This document shows, piece by piece, positions 1-11,220 of a stretch of 64,000 nucleotides of DNA. The translations under genes and the position numbers were made by a program. The notes beneath the pieces were generated by a model, which had not been told where the DNA came from, did no database searches, and saw nothing but the letters and a program-made list of their open reading frames with translations. Origin of the DNA: Przewalskia tangutica (taxonomy: Eukaryota > Streptophyta > Magnoliopsida > Solanales > Solanaceae); assembly GCA_029844215.1 (NCBI GenBank), contig CM056736.1, forward strand, positions 17,855,501 through 17,919,500, written 5' to 3'. Positions within the stretch are counted from its first letter, which is position 1; each line of letters begins with the position of its first letter.

Positions 1-529
1 CAAAACCGAGACTAAGGGTTGTTGGCAGTGGCCCGATTTGGCCACTGTTTTTGTCTTTTTAAAAAACAAAATTGCTATTGATTTATGGAAGGAGATTAGT
101 CTAAGGAGGAGGATGATAATGCCCCAATTTGGCTATGGAATTTGGTTAATTTCGGCCAAGAATCAAGAGAAGAGATGGTGAGTGTGTTTGAATGAAATGT
201 TTAGAAGATGAAGGGATTTAGGTGTTTTAAGGGGGGAAATGAAATCTGAAAATGACAATTAAATTGTACATTTTGGTCCCAAATTTTCTTCTAAAATCAA
301 TCTCTCAACTTATTAAAATAAATCTTAAACTCTACTTCTTTTAGATTTTAAAAATTCCATAAGCCCTCGTAACCTCAATGTCACAATTTACATAATCCGT
401 TACTAATCCATAATCGGAAATACAACCATCATTTTGAATTTTCTATTGTTACCTTCGTTGTAACCAAAATTATTCCTTATTAACGTATGTAAATATATTT
501 TATATCCACCTTCGAATCTTATTTCCTTA
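1..529. other. AT-rich sequence with no recognised gene
   Basis: No coding similarity is seen on either strand. The only structure noted is a short perfect hairpin at 26-47 (CAGTGGCC, six-base loop, GGCCACTG). A 74-codon frame on the minus strand at 403-627 runs antisense to the start of the copia fragment and looks like a shadow. Confidence 0.5.
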
Positions 530-559
530 ATGGCGTTCTTAATTATCGTCTTAAACTTA

Positions 560-2019
560 CGAGGTGTAACAGTATCTGTCTGTAAATTCACAACTGATCT
601 ATTTGGATTTTCTGTGAAGGATTTCAAGACGGGGAGTCATCTCATGAGGTGTAACAGTGGGGGGGCCTTTATCCAATCACACCAAGTCCCAGCGTCTCGC
701 GTCAAGCTATGTCATCCACATTTGCAGCTCTTACTCCTTCCTTGTGGCATGCTCGTCTAGGTCATTCGGGGTCGTCTATTTTATCTTCTTTTGATAGACA
801 AAAGTTTATTTCTTGTAAGGGTACGCGTAGTACTCCACTTTGTCAATCCTGTGCTTTGGGAAAGATTATTAAATTACCATTTGTAGCTTCGAATTCTAAT
901 ACTTCAATGCCATTTGAAATTATTCATAGTGATTTATGGACATCTCCGGTTCTCGGTTCTATGGGTCATCGTTATTATGTTTTATTCTTAGATGACTATT
1001 CTAAATATTTAAGGACGTTTCCAATTGCGAAAAAATCTCAGGTTTTTTCCATTTTCATAAAATTTAGAGTTTTCATAAGAACACAATTCGAATGGGAAAT
1101 AAAAAACAGTCAATGTGATAATGACAGATAGTATGATAATGGAGAATTTAGGGAGTTTTGTGCTCAAAATGGTATAAATTTTCATTTTTTTTTGTCCTCA
1201 TACGTCTTCATAAAATGGAAAAGCTGAGCGAAAAAATCGTACCATTAATAATATTGTCCGCACTTTATTGGTTCATTATTCCGTTCCTCCATTATTTTGG
1301 CATCATGCAATACAAATGGCTACCGATCTCCTCGATATTCTTTCCTCTAAAGGTTTGACATATCCATTCCCTCTAAAAGTGTTATACAATAAGACTCTGT
1401 CATACACTCATCTTAGGGTCTTGAATGTTTATGTTATCCAATGTTTCCATCCACTACAATCAACAAACTTCAGGCACATTCTACTCCTTGTGTATTTTTG
1501 GGTTTTTCGTCAAAACACCGTGGTTATAAATGTTTTGATTTGTCCTCTAAAAGAATCATTATTAGTCGTCATGTTCTCTTTGATGAATCTCAATTTCCCT
1601 TCTCTAAAGTAGAAAAATCTTTGTCTAGCTCTTATGATTTTTTGGATGATGCTATCTCCCCCTATGTTCTCCGATATTTTTCAGGTTTGCCAGAAAATAC
1701 GCAGGTTCCCCAAAACCTGTCCTCAGCGCCGCGGCCCTGCATAGAGGCACCGCGACGCCAAAATCCTTGCGGGTCACCGCCGTCGCGCCAAAACTCCTGC
1801 GACCTTCCCAGTTCTTCTGGCGCCGCGGCGCCCTCGACGGTAATTCCTAGAGTTTCCGAAAATTCCCAAAATTCACCCAATCCAGCCCAGAGTCATGGTC
1901 CGGTCACTCGTAGTCAACGGGGTATTTTTAAACCAAAAAGACATTTTAGTTTGAATTCAAATGTTCTTAAATCCTCATTACCCCGTAATCCTGTGTCTGC
2001 TTTAAATGACCCTAATTGA
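560..2019 (+). pseudogene. Copia GAG_pre-integrase and integrase fragment, broken
   Basis: Reading starts around 560 in one frame (residues FGFSVKDFKTG) and shifts near 690-710 into the frame with LWHARLGH, the GAG_pre-integrase signature, followed by a zinc-binding-like CQSCALGK. The integrase core follows (IHSDLW, then FLDDYSKY). It is interrupted by a stop at 1129-1131 and by more frame changes between about 1185 and 1440. The integrase C-terminal part resumes at 1441 (CVFLGFSSKHRGYKC). A Pro/Ser/Ala-rich linker with GC-rich palindromes at 1726-1832 leads to the reverse transcriptase. A TGA at 2017-2019 separates the two parts. Nothing here can be translated as one protein. Confidence 0.85.
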
Positions 2020-2028
2020 AAAATTGCA

Positions 2029-3523
2029 ATGACCGAGGAATATAATGCTCTTATTGATAATAAGACATGGGAGTTGGTACCTCGTTCATCTGGTATTAAT
2101 ATTATTTGGTCTATGTGGATTTTTGTTCATAAGGAAAATTCTGATGGTTCATTTGCAAGGCATAAGGCTAGACTTGTAGGTGATGGTAAGACTCAGCAGG
2201 TTGGTGTGGATTGTGGTTAGACATTTAGCCCAGTGGTCAAGCCGGCTACTATTCGCACTGTGCTCAGCTTGGCTCTTTCAAAATCATGGCCCATTCATCA
2301 GCTAGATGTGAAGAATGTTTTCCTACATGGTGATCTTCAGGAGACAGTGTATATGCATCAGCCTTTGGGGTTTAGGAATACTAGATATTCTTATCATGTA
2401 TATCTATTGAAGAAGTCCTTGTATGAACTTAAGCAGTCTTCACGAGCTTGGTATAAGAGGTTTGCTGATTTTATTTCGACTATGGATTTTTCTCACAACA
2501 GGTCTGGTAATTTATTATTCATATATCGTCGGGGTTCGTCCATGGCTTATATACTACTATATGTTGATGATATTATATTGACTACCTCTTCTGATGCCTT
2601 GCGCAAGTCCATTATGACTATGCTCAGTGCTGAGTTTGCCATGAAGGACTTGGGCCCATTGAGTTACTTTTTGGGGATTGCTGTAACTCGTCATGCAGGT
2701 GGATTGTTCTTGTCACAGAGAAAGTATGCAACAGAGATCATTGAGAGGGCTGGGATGTCATCCTGTAAGTCCACTTCTACTCCAGTTGATACTAAACCCA
2801 AGTTGGGTGCTGCAGCTGGCTCTCCATATGAGGATCCGACCCGTTATAGCAGTCTTGCAGGCGCCCTTCAGTATCTGACGTTCACGCGACCTGATATTAC
2901 ATATGTTCTACAGAAGGTGTGTTTGTTTATGCATGATCCTAGAGTGGAACACATGAATGCGCTCAAACGCATTCTTAGGTACATTCAGGGTACACTTGAG
3001 TATGGTTTGCATTTGTATCCTTCGTCGAGGTCTACACTTGTTTCCTACACAGATGTTGATTGGGGTGGTTGTCCTGACATCAGACGGTCTACGTCTGGCT
3101 ATTGCATGTTTTTAGGTAATAACTTGGTCTCATGGCCTGTCAAGCGTCAATCCACGCTTTCACGTTCAAGTGCAGAGGCCGAGTATAGAGGGGTAGCCAA
3201 TATGGTTTCTGAGTCATGTTGGTTACGAAATCTACTGTTAGAGCTTCATTGTCCTATTGAGAAGGCTACCTTGGTGTATTGTGATAATATAAGTGTCATC
3301 TACCTTTCTGGTAATCGATTCGGCACAGACTAAACACATAGAGATGGATATTCACTTTGTTCGAGAGAAGGTAGTCAAAGGACAAGTACGCGTCTGCCAT
3401 ATTCCTTCAAGATATCAAATTGCAGACATTTTTACAAAGGGTCTTCCCTCGGTCCTTTTTGAAGATTTTAGAGACAATCTCAGCGTACGAAGACCGCCCG
3501 CTATGATTGCGGGGGTGTGTTAA
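2029..3523 (+). pseudogene. Copia reverse transcriptase-RNase H fragment, broken
   Basis: The RVT_2-type reverse transcriptase begins with a segment ending KARLVGDGKTQ and is stopped by TAG at 2218-2220. It then continues in frame with the QLDVKNVFLHG motif, LKQSSRAWY and the catalytic YVDD box near 2560. RNase H follows (TDVDWGGCPD, STSGYC, SSAEAEYRG, CDN). A frameshift near 3315 moves the last part into the frame with TKHIEMDIHFVREK and ADIFTKGLP, which ends at 3523. The element keeps its catalytic reverse transcriptase motif but has at least one stop and one frameshift in this part. Confidence 0.88.
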
Positions 3524-3770
3524 AGTATATATGGGCTTAGCCGTGTGAGCCCATCAGTCGTGGGGTCCTTCCCTTTTTTCATTGTATATTTGATAAATAT
3601 TAGACTTAGGTTTGTACCTAAATTAGTAGTGTAATGTTACCATAATTGTAAAGTTAGTATTTTTATAGAATAGAGATTCCTATGTAGAATAGGAAGGGAG
3701 TCTTCCTTGTAACTTGTATATATATGCTTTTCCTTAATAAGAATAATCAGGGGATTATTTCTTTCACTTC
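3516..3770 (+). repeat. 3' LTR of the copia fragment
   Basis: The LTR starts with TG just after a G-rich polypurine tract (GCGGGGGTG) next to the RNase H stop, as expected for a copia 3' LTR. It runs for about 250 bases to a TTTCA near 3766. It holds an AATAA-type polyadenylation signal near 3735. The exact right end is uncertain because the matching 5' LTR is absent. Confidence 0.6.
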
Positions 3771-3959
3771 TAATATGTTTTTCTCTTAAGATAAAAAATG
3801 AAAAATGGTTTAAGTTTGAAAAAACAAGCTTTTGAACAAATGAGGTTTAGAATAAGTTTTAATTACTTTTTAAAATTAGTTTGAAATTTCCAAATAAAAT
3901 CCTCATAATTAGAACTTGAGGGAGAAGAAAAAAGAAGGATTGATTGACCACTTTCAATG
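3771..3959. other. AT-rich spacer
   Basis: Short AT-rich stretch between the copia LTR and the first hairpin array. No gene or repeat recognised. Confidence 0.4.
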
Positions 3960-4190
3960 GTATAATATTTTGATTCGAACCAAAAGGGGCAATTTGAAAA
4001 AGTTGCCCTCTTTGGTCCGAATCAAAGGAGGCGAGAAAAAGTCGCCCTTTTTAATTTCATCAAAGGAGACGACTTCAAAAAGTCATCCTTTTTAATATCT
4101 CCAAAGGAGGCGACTTGAAGTCGCCCTTTCTAATCTGAATCAAAAAGAACGACTTGAAAAATCGCTTTTTTTCCCGAGTCGTCATTTTTG
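3960..4190. repeat. Hairpin array 1 (GGCGACTT/AAGTCGCC units)
   Basis: Five consecutive units each consist of a GGGCGACTT-type arm, a few A-rich loop bases and the complementary AAGTCGCCC arm, set in A/T runs. The first unit is the longest: its arms run from GATTCGAACC to GGTCCGAATC, a stem of about 21 bp with a few mismatches. The units are related but diverged. Nothing codes here. The array ends in GTCGTCATTTTTGCTCTT, which also ends array 2. The origin is unknown. Confidence 0.75.
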
Positions 4191-4199
4191 CTCTTGACG

Positions 4200-4787
4200 T
4201 CATTTCTGAGTTCAGTGCCCCATTAGTACTCCTTACCACATTTGAATGCTCAGTTATATATTATTACTGTACATAGTTTACTTTCTATCTACAGAATTTA
4301 TTTTTAGATCATGGGACAATAAATTATAAAGAATATTATGACCATTAAGACAACAAAGAAGTAATACAATTTTAGTATTATTATTTTAACATTTAAATAC
4401 AAATATCCCAACACTTCTTATTATATTACACACTAGTTAACTCTTGAATAGAGTAATATTCTAACGTAAGCACATTTCTATTTTCGGTACATACGGTTGT
4501 TGAATATTGTTATATCAACGATCTTCATCCCTTTTCCTTTCATTCAATGATGTGGCTATAGACAATATTACTCAACGCAATTACCGAAAACTATACAAAT
4601 TTCAAAAAAAGAATAACGAATTATTCAAATTTTATTGCTGATTAGAGCCGAAATGAAAACTAATCAATGAGAATTCTAAAGATTCTCCGAATTTTAAGTT
4701 GAATTGTATTAATAAAGAAAGTACATATAATGTAAACATTAACTTAAGATTATTTTTAAATATCAAGACGCAAGAACAAAAAGTATG
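4200..4787. other. AT-rich sequence between hairpin arrays
   Basis: About 590 bases of AT-rich DNA with no open frame of note, no RNA gene and no clear repeat. It separates two arrays that share unit sequence and terminal motif. Confidence 0.4.
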
Positions 4788-5010
4788 CTACCAAAAAGGG
4801 CGACTTTTTTGCCCCTTTTGATTCGAACAAAAAAGGGCAATTTTTACAAGTTGCCCCTTTTGATTCGGACCAAAAAAGCGACTTACGTTTGATTAAATTA
4901 AAAAGAACGACTTTTTCAAGTCGTCCCGTTTGGTTAAATTAAAAAGGACGACTTGAAAAAGTTGCCCTTTTTTTATTCGAATCAACAAGTCGTCATTTTT
5001 GCTCTTCTCT
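4788..5010. repeat. Hairpin array 2 (GGCGACTT/AAGTCGTC units)
   Basis: Four to five imperfect hairpin units of the same kind as at 3960-4190: a GGGCGACTT or GGACGACTT arm, a short loop, then AAGTTGCCC or AAGTCGTCC, separated by TTAAATTAAAAA or TTGATTCGAAC. It ends with the same GTCGTCATTTTTGCTCTT motif as array 1 and lies in the same orientation. Confidence 0.72.
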
Positions 5011-5217
5011 TTATTTTTTAGTCTCCACTTTACAATATAATTTATAGCTTGCCATTTTACTTATGTTCTTGCTTTTATTATTTACTTTTAATAACATATA
5101 ATTAAATATGTATTTTTCTAAATTTTGATATTTTGATTTGTTTCTAAACTTTAAAGGGGATTAATTAAAGGGGATTCTTCGGAATTTAACTATAATTAAT
5201 TAAAGGGGATTCTTCGG

Positions 5218-6085
5218 ATATTCAAGATATTCGGATCCGAATCCGATCCGAAATTATCCGAAAATTACGGATATCCGATTTTTTGTATTTTCGAAATATT
5301 TGGATCCGAAATTATTCGAAAATTACGGATATCCGATTTTTTGTATATCCAAAATATTCAGATCCTAAATTATCCAAAAATTACGGATATTCGATTTTTT
5401 GTATATCCGAAATATTCGTATCCGAATCTGATCTGAAATTATCCGAAAATTACGGATATTCGATTTTTTGTATATCCAAAATATTCGAATCCGATCCGAA
5501 ATTATCCGAAAATTACGGATATCCGATTTTTTGTATATCCGAAATATTCAGATCCGAATCCGATCCAAAACTATTCAAAAATTACGGATATTCGATTTTT
5601 GTGTATATCCAGAATATTCAGATCCGAAATTATTCGAAAATTACGGATATCCGATTTTTTGTATATCTAAAATATTCAGATTCGAAATTATCCGAAAATT
5701 ACGGATATTCGATTTTTTGTATATCCGAAATATTCGGGTCCGAATCCGATCCGAAATTATCTGAAAATAGCGGATATCCGATTTTTTGTATATCCAAAAT
5801 ATTCGAATCCGATCCAAAATTATCCGAAAATTACGGATATCCGATTTTTTGTATATCCGCAATATTCGGATCCAAATCCGATCCGAAATTTTTCGAAAAT
5901 TACGGATATTCGATTTTTTGTATATCCAAAATATTCTGATCCGAATCCGATCCGAAATTATCCAAAAATTACGGATATCTGATTTTTTGTATATCCGAAA
6001 TATTCGGATCTGAATCCAATCCGAAATTTATCCGAAACCGATCCGAAAATTACAGATATCCGATTTTTATATATCTGAAATATAA
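5218..6085. repeat. Tandem repeat of ~58-77 bp units
   Basis: About 13 copies of a unit containing ATTACGGATATCCGATTT, then a T run, TATATCC, and clusters of ATCCGA hexamers. Spacing of the TTACGGATAT core alternates between a short form (about 58 bp) and a longer form with extra GATCCGAATCC blocks. Units are diverged by point changes. Frames of up to 218 codons on both strands come from the repeat being poor in stop codons and are not genes. The hexamer-like substructure suggests growth from a simpler repeat. Confidence 0.9.
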
Positions 6086-6175
6086 GTGTAAAGGCATCTT
6101 GTTAAAAATAGGTCTCTTGTTAGAACCGGCCAAGGAATTTATGATTATGAGGAGCATAAATAAAACAAGTATTGA

Positions 6176-6242
6176 TGGCTGGTTTAGTGGTAGAATGACA
6201 CAATTCCACAGAGAAGATCTAGGTTCGATTCTTGGCTGTGAG
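6176..6242 (+). pseudogene. Degenerate tRNA-Gly(UCC)-like sequence
   Basis: It carries a good A box (TGGTTTAGTGG), a TTCCAC anticodon-loop motif that would give UCC, and a perfect B box (GGTTCGATTCT). The T-arm can pair. The acceptor arms do not pair (TGATGGC against CTGTGAG), so this is a tRNA relic or tRNA-derived element rather than a working gene. Confidence 0.55.
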
Positions 6243-6261
6243 TTGTATTTGTGGTGATTAA

Positions 6262-6331
6262 TATTACATAACTAGTGGTAGAATAGTACAGTGTGACAGT
6301 TCAGACCAGGGTTCGAATCCCAGCTGGTGCA
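6262..6331 (+). pseudogene. Second tRNA-Gly-like relic
   Basis: The D-arm sequence AGTGGTAGAATAGTAC, a perfect B box (GGTTCGAATCC) and a 3' acceptor GCTGGTGCA closely match the plant tRNA-Gly(GCC) pattern. The 5' acceptor is missing and the anticodon loop is altered (GTGTGAC), so a functional glycine tRNA is unlikely. It lies 20 bases after the first tRNA-like sequence. Confidence 0.55.
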
Positions 6332-6359
6332 TTTAATTTTTTTATCTTTTTTGAGATCC

Positions 6360-6462
6360 ATAAAAAAGGGCGACTTAAAATTACCCTTTTTTATATCCTT
6401 CAAAAAGGGCGACTTCAAATTGCCCTATTTGATGTATCTCAAAAAGAGCGATTTTAAGTCGT
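6360..6462. repeat. Hairpin array 3, cut by element A
   Basis: Two full GGGCGACTT-type units (AGGGCGACTTAAAATTACCC and AGGGCGACTTCAAATTGCCC) and a third, AGAGCGATTTTAAGTCG. The 5' LTR of element A starts directly after the third unit, so the element inserted into this array. Confidence 0.7.
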
Positions 6463-7696
6463 TGTTAGGCGTATTTTGTATACGTTTTAAGTCATTTTTA
6501 GTTAGTATTTTACTTGTTTTTATTGTGATTAGTATAGTATTAGGTTCGTTTTTCTTTCTTTTGAGTCAGAGTGGTTCAAAAGGCAAAATGGCGAAAAGGA
6601 GCGAAAAATGGGCAGAAAATGAGGGTCCCGAGGCAAAAAAAAATATTGAAAACTGAAAATTCGGACGAAGGCAAAGCAGCATCACTGTGCCATATTTATT
6701 GAGAGGTTGCAGGACTTTCGGCACCGCGGTGCCATTCTGCAGAACCGCGGTGCCGACGCAGAATTTTCCAAATCCGAAGTAAAATTGGCCAAGGCCAGAA
6801 GGGTCCATAGGGCACGAAATTTGCAACATACTTAAGCCCTAGGGATTAGTCTAGTTGGGGGAGTTGGACATTCCATCACACAACACAACTCAGGGGAGAT
6901 TTGAGGCTACAATTGGAGACTTAGTTCTACGTAATTTTTCTTTCTTTTCTTTGCAATTCAGTTTATGTTGGTATTTGTATTAGTTCTTAGCATGTCTATG
7001 GCTAGGAGCTAAACACTTTATTAGAGCTTTCCTTATGAATCGCTTGAAACTCTTATTCATGAATTGATGCAGTAGTTTGATTTCTTCTTCACTAGATTAA
7101 GATTTATTCAATAATTGGTATGAATGTTTGATAATTAATTGATCACTAATTATCATAATCTATATGATTTTGAATCAAGAACCGAGCGGAGAGATTTGGA
7201 TATGCTGTAATTGAATAGACATAGGTTAAAATCGCAGACGAAAGTACCCCGATACTTGTGTAGCATTATAGATTACTGTTCTTAATCCTCATATGTGGTA
7301 AATCCTATCATAGAAATATAGAAGGGTTCTGCATTGGGGTTGAGTAATTATAAATCTTAACCGGAATATAAGACAATCTAGTTAACCGCTATCTTAACGT
7401 AGAAGAAGAAGTCATTCTAAGTTGCATTAAGGATTGAATAGAGTGGATAATCGAGGATTTTGGAAGACTTAATTCCTTCATAACTGATTACAACTTAAAT
7501 AGTTTAGTTAATTCTTGCAATTATTCTAGTAGTTAAACAAAAACTCAACTCAATTATCGATTGTCAAATAGATAACATAAAATAGATGAACGGTACTTAG
7601 AAACCAGTCTCTGTGGACGATAAACTCGGTCTTACAGACTATATTACTTGTGAACGATACGTACACTTGCGTGAGCAACGTGGAACTCGCCCAACA
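6463..7696 (+). repeat. 5' LTR of element A
   Basis: It begins TGTTAGGCGTATTTTG and ends CCCAACA, and aligns along its whole length with 13752-15009. Relative to the 3' LTR it lacks about 24 bases in a cluster of CCGCGG-type palindromes (6721-6732 is a perfect GCACCGCGGTGC). The missing block lies between two such palindromes in the other LTR, which suggests deletion by recombination between them. Confidence 0.9.
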
Positions 7697-7702
7697 AGTT
7701 TT

Positions 7703-7720
7703 TGGCGCCGTTGTCGGGGA
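7703..7720 (+). promoter_or_regulatory. Primer binding site of element A
   Basis: TGGCGCCGTTGTCGGGGA lies six bases after the 5' LTR. This matches the PBS type recalled for Athila elements, complementary to a tRNA 3' end (tRNA-Asp is the usual assignment). Confidence 0.7.
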
Positions 7721-8047
7721 CTGGTGTAATTCTAATACCGCCCCATCTATTCTTAATTTCTAATTTGGTCGCTCCCAGAACAAGTTTCTAACTTGTTCTG
7801 AGAGCATCTTTTTATCACTTTTTTGTTGTTTGTGTAATCTTGCAGGTAAGGTCAAGTATAGGTACATGGACTATCACTATCAGGGGCTGCAGGACTATGA
7901 CATTTGTCCACCGTAACAACTTAGACCACAGGCTCCGCGAGATGAGCGAAATGAGCTGCAGCCTTATTCAGGCTCACCAAGTGCCATAGTCCTCAAGGAC
8001 TAACTCATCTACCACGGGATCAGGCTCCATCAGGAAGGCTAGATGAT

Positions 8048-9517
8048 ATGAGAGCAACTCTATGGGCACTCTCAAATGCCCAAAATCAGTTCATGGAGGA
8101 AACAAGATTATCCATCAGGAATCTAGAGAGGCAACTGGGACAGCTGGCTAGCAAGCTGAGAAACGGTATGCAAGGGAACCGCCCTAGCAATACTGGTACA
8201 GACTCACAAGAGCAGTGCCAAGCAATTGATGTGACGAGTGACAGAAAAATAGAGACAGGTTCATCCCCAATATGTCCAGAAAATGAGGGTGAACCCAGTG
8301 AAGTGAGGGAGCCCGAGGATGCAGTGATCATAGAAGATGCTTCTGCGGATCAAAGATCACCACCAGCAGTCGTTGACACACCGCATGTGAAGATACCATA
8401 TTCTCAGAAACTTAGAAAGAATTCTCTTGACAAGCAGTTTTCTAGGTTTCTGGAGGTCTTTAAAAAACTGCACATCAATATTTCATTCGCTGAAGCCTTA
8501 GAACAAATATCGAGTTATGTAAAGTTCATGAAGGAGATCCTCTGTAAAAAGAGGAGGTTGGAGGAATATGAAACAATGGCATTAACTGAGGAATGCAGTG
8601 CCATCCTACAGATAATGTTACCTCAGAAGTTGAAAGATCCGGAAAACTTCACCATCCCTTGCACTATAGGAAAGTGTGAATGTCAGAAGGCTCTCTGTGA
8701 TCTGGGGGCAAGTATAAATTTGATGCCCTATTTGGTGTTCTGCAAACTTGGAGTGGGGGAAGCGAGACCTACAACCATAATCTTACAACTAGCAGATTGC
8801 TCCATCGTCCACCCTAGAGGAATAATCGAGGATTTGTTGGTTAAGGTGAACAAGTTTATCTTCCCCGCTGATTTCATCATTCTAGACATGGAAGAAGATG
8901 AAGAGATGCCCATCATCCTTGGCAGACCATTCTTAGCCACATGACAGACACTCATTGATGTTCAGAAAGGTGAGCTGAGACTTCGTGTTCAGGGAGAAGA
9001 AGTGATTGTTAATGTATTCAGGGCAGCAACCTATCCAAGGGCAAGTGATAACTGTTGTGCTATTAATGTGATTGATGAAGCAGTTGCAAAAAGCGGGTTC
9101 AGGAGTGATGATGCTCTTGAAGTGGTGCTGACAAAATGGGATGAGGATAGTAGTGATGACACAAAACTGATGGAGTATGCGAATTGGTTGGATTCTCATG
9201 AACCATGCTATAAGAAGAAATATGAAGAGCTAGGAACCATGCCAGAGAGACCAGTGCCATCCACAAAGCAAGCTCCAGAACTAGAGTTGAAGACTCTGTC
9301 AGACCATTTGCACTATCAATATCTAGGTGAGAACCAATCCTTACCAGTGATTGTATCATGTCATCTATCCAAAGTGGAGGTTGGAAAACTGTTGAGAGTA
9401 TTGAGGGCTCACAAGCTCGCGATTGGGTGGACACTGGCAGACATTAGAGGGATAAGTCCTTCTACAATAATGCACAAAATTCGGCTAGAAGATGAGAGCA
9501 GGCCGTCCATTGAGGCA
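8048..9517 (+). pseudogene. Element A gag C-terminus and aspartic protease
   Basis: The frame begins with an Athila-type gag C-terminal segment (NAQNQFMEE), passes through an acidic linker and a KIPYSQKLRK segment, then reaches the protease active site CDLGASINLMPY with D at 8699-8701, followed by PIILGRPFLAT. A single in-frame TGA at 8942-8944 interrupts it. The same frame continues through DVQKGELRLRV to a TAG at 9518-9520. The ATG at 8048 is not a natural gag start: the capsid region expected upstream is missing between the leader and this point. Confidence 0.82.
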
Positions 9518-11220
9518 TAGAGGAGACTAAATCCAACCATGAAAGAGGTGGTGAGAACAGAAATCCTGAAATGGCTCGATGCTGGGGTGATTTATCCTAT
9601 CTCTGACAGTGCATGGGTAAGCCCTGTGCAAATGGTACCCAAGAAAGGTGGCATGATGAGCTTATTCCATCCAGAACAACTACATGGTGGAGAATGTGTA
9701 TTGACTACCGCAAGTTGAACAAAGCAACCAGGAAGGATCATTTTCCTTTGCCTTTTCTTGACCAAATGCTTGACAGGCTTGCAGGACACAACTACTATTT
9801 CTTTCTGGATGGGTATTCAGGGTATCATCAAATTGCCATCTCTCCAGAAGATCAAGAGAAGACAACCTTCACATGCCCCTTTGGTACGTTTGCTTTCAGG
9901 AGAATGACATTTGGGCTTTGCAATGCACCCGCCACTTTTCAGCGTTATATGATGGCTATATTTTCCGACATGGTGTAGAGGACCATAGAAATCTTCATGG
10001 ATGATTTTTCTGTTTTTGGGTCTTCTTTTGATGAATGCTTAAAGCATTTAGAAGCAGTGTTGCAGCGGTTGGTGCTGAACTGGGAGAAGTGTCACTTTAT
10101 GGTGCAGGAAGATATCGTTCTTGGCCACAAGATTTCCAGCAAAGGCATTGAGGTAGAAAAGGCTAAGGTTTCAGTGATTGAAAATCTGCCACCTCCAGTA
10201 TCGGTAAAAGGGATCAGAAGTTTCCTTGGGCACGCTGGTTTCTACAGAAGATTCATCAAGGACTTCTCAAAGATCTCTAAACCTTTGTCCACCTTGTTGA
10301 TGAATGGGGTTGCTTTTGAATTCAATGAAGAATGTCTGACTGCCTTTCAGACACTTAAGGAGAGGCTAACCTCAGCACCTATAGTCACTGCACCTGACTG
10401 GACACTTCCATTTGAATTGATGTGTGATGCAAGTGACTACGCAGTGGGAGATGTCCTTGGGGAGAGAGTTGACAAGGTATTCAGGTCAATTTGCTATGCT
10501 AGCAAAACCCTCAATGATGCTCAGCTGAATTATGCGACTACAGAGAAAGAACTGTTAGCCATAGTATACACATTTGAAAAATTCAGGCCGTACCTCATTG
10601 GGAATAAGGTGATAGTGTACACTGACCACTCAGCCATTAAGTATTTGATGACTAAAAAGGATGCAAAACCTCGGCTTATACGATGGGTTCTGCTACTACA
10701 AGAATTTGACATGGAGATCCGCGATAAAAAATGGACTGAGAACGTGGTGGCATACCACTTTTCAAGGCTTGAAGTGGAAGAGAGCCAGAACACCAAGGAT
10801 GTGCAAATAAATGACTACTTCCCAGACGAGCAACTATTTCAGGCAAGTACCATTGTAAATTTACCTTGGTTCGCTGACTTTGTTAGTTTTCTTGTAGCAA
10901 AAGTATTGCCTGCAGGAACGTCAAGGCAACAGGTGAAAAAGTTATATTCAGAGGTAAAATATTACTACTGTGAGGAGCCAATTCTCTACAAGCACTGTAC
11001 TGATCAAGTCATAAGGCGGTGCGTACCCGAGGATGAAATGCACCAAATTCTCACTCATTGTCACGCCTTGCAATGTGGTGGGCATTTTGGAGCATCACGC
11101 ACAGCAGCCAAGGTATTGCAGAGTGGATTCTATTGGCCAACCCTATTCAAGGATGCCAACACCTTCGTGAGGGGTTGTGATCGTTGCCAAAAAAACTGGG
11201 AACATGTCAAGGCGAAATGA
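9518..11220 (+). pseudogene. Element A reverse transcriptase-RNase H-integrase zinc domain
   Basis: After the stop at 9518 the reverse transcriptase starts (RRLNPTMKEVV, DAGVIYPISDS) and changes frame near 9660. The second frame gives IDYRKLNKATRKDHFPLPF, DGYSGYHQI, GLCNAPATFQR, a TAG at 9976-9978, then the catalytic FMDDFSVFG. RNase H follows (CDASDYAVGDVLG, YTDHSAIKYL). The integrase zinc-binding end (CHALQCGGHFG, CDRCQK) ends at a TGA caused by one extra A in a homopolymer at about 11188-11195. Catalytic motifs are visible, but the protein is broken in at least four places. Confidence 0.85.

Larger units (their letters stand above)
530..3770 (+). mobile_element. 5'-truncated Ty1/copia retrotransposon (Ale-like)
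   Basis: Remnant of a Ty1/copia element. In order it holds the end of the protease-integrase linker, GAG_pre-integrase, integrase, reverse transcriptase, RNase H and a short 3' LTR. No gag, protease catalytic site, PBS or 5' LTR is seen, so the element is cut at its 5' side. The domain order integrase before reverse transcriptase defines copia. The short LTR and the RNase H tail resemble the Ale lineage, which is an inference from recalled family features. Several stops and frameshifts make it non-functional. Confidence 0.88.

Noticed and set aside
5283..6013. 218-codon and smaller frames with YGYSIFCISEIF-type repeats
   Set aside because: Produced by the tandem repeat itself; equal frames exist on the other strand and no start context or domain is seen.
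5218..6085. Possible CRISPR-like regular array
   Set aside because: Units are directly tandem and diverged without unique spacers, and the context is plant nuclear DNA.
6176..6331. Functional glycine tRNA genes
   Set aside because: Acceptor stems do not pair, one 5' end is missing and one anticodon loop is altered; kept only as relics.
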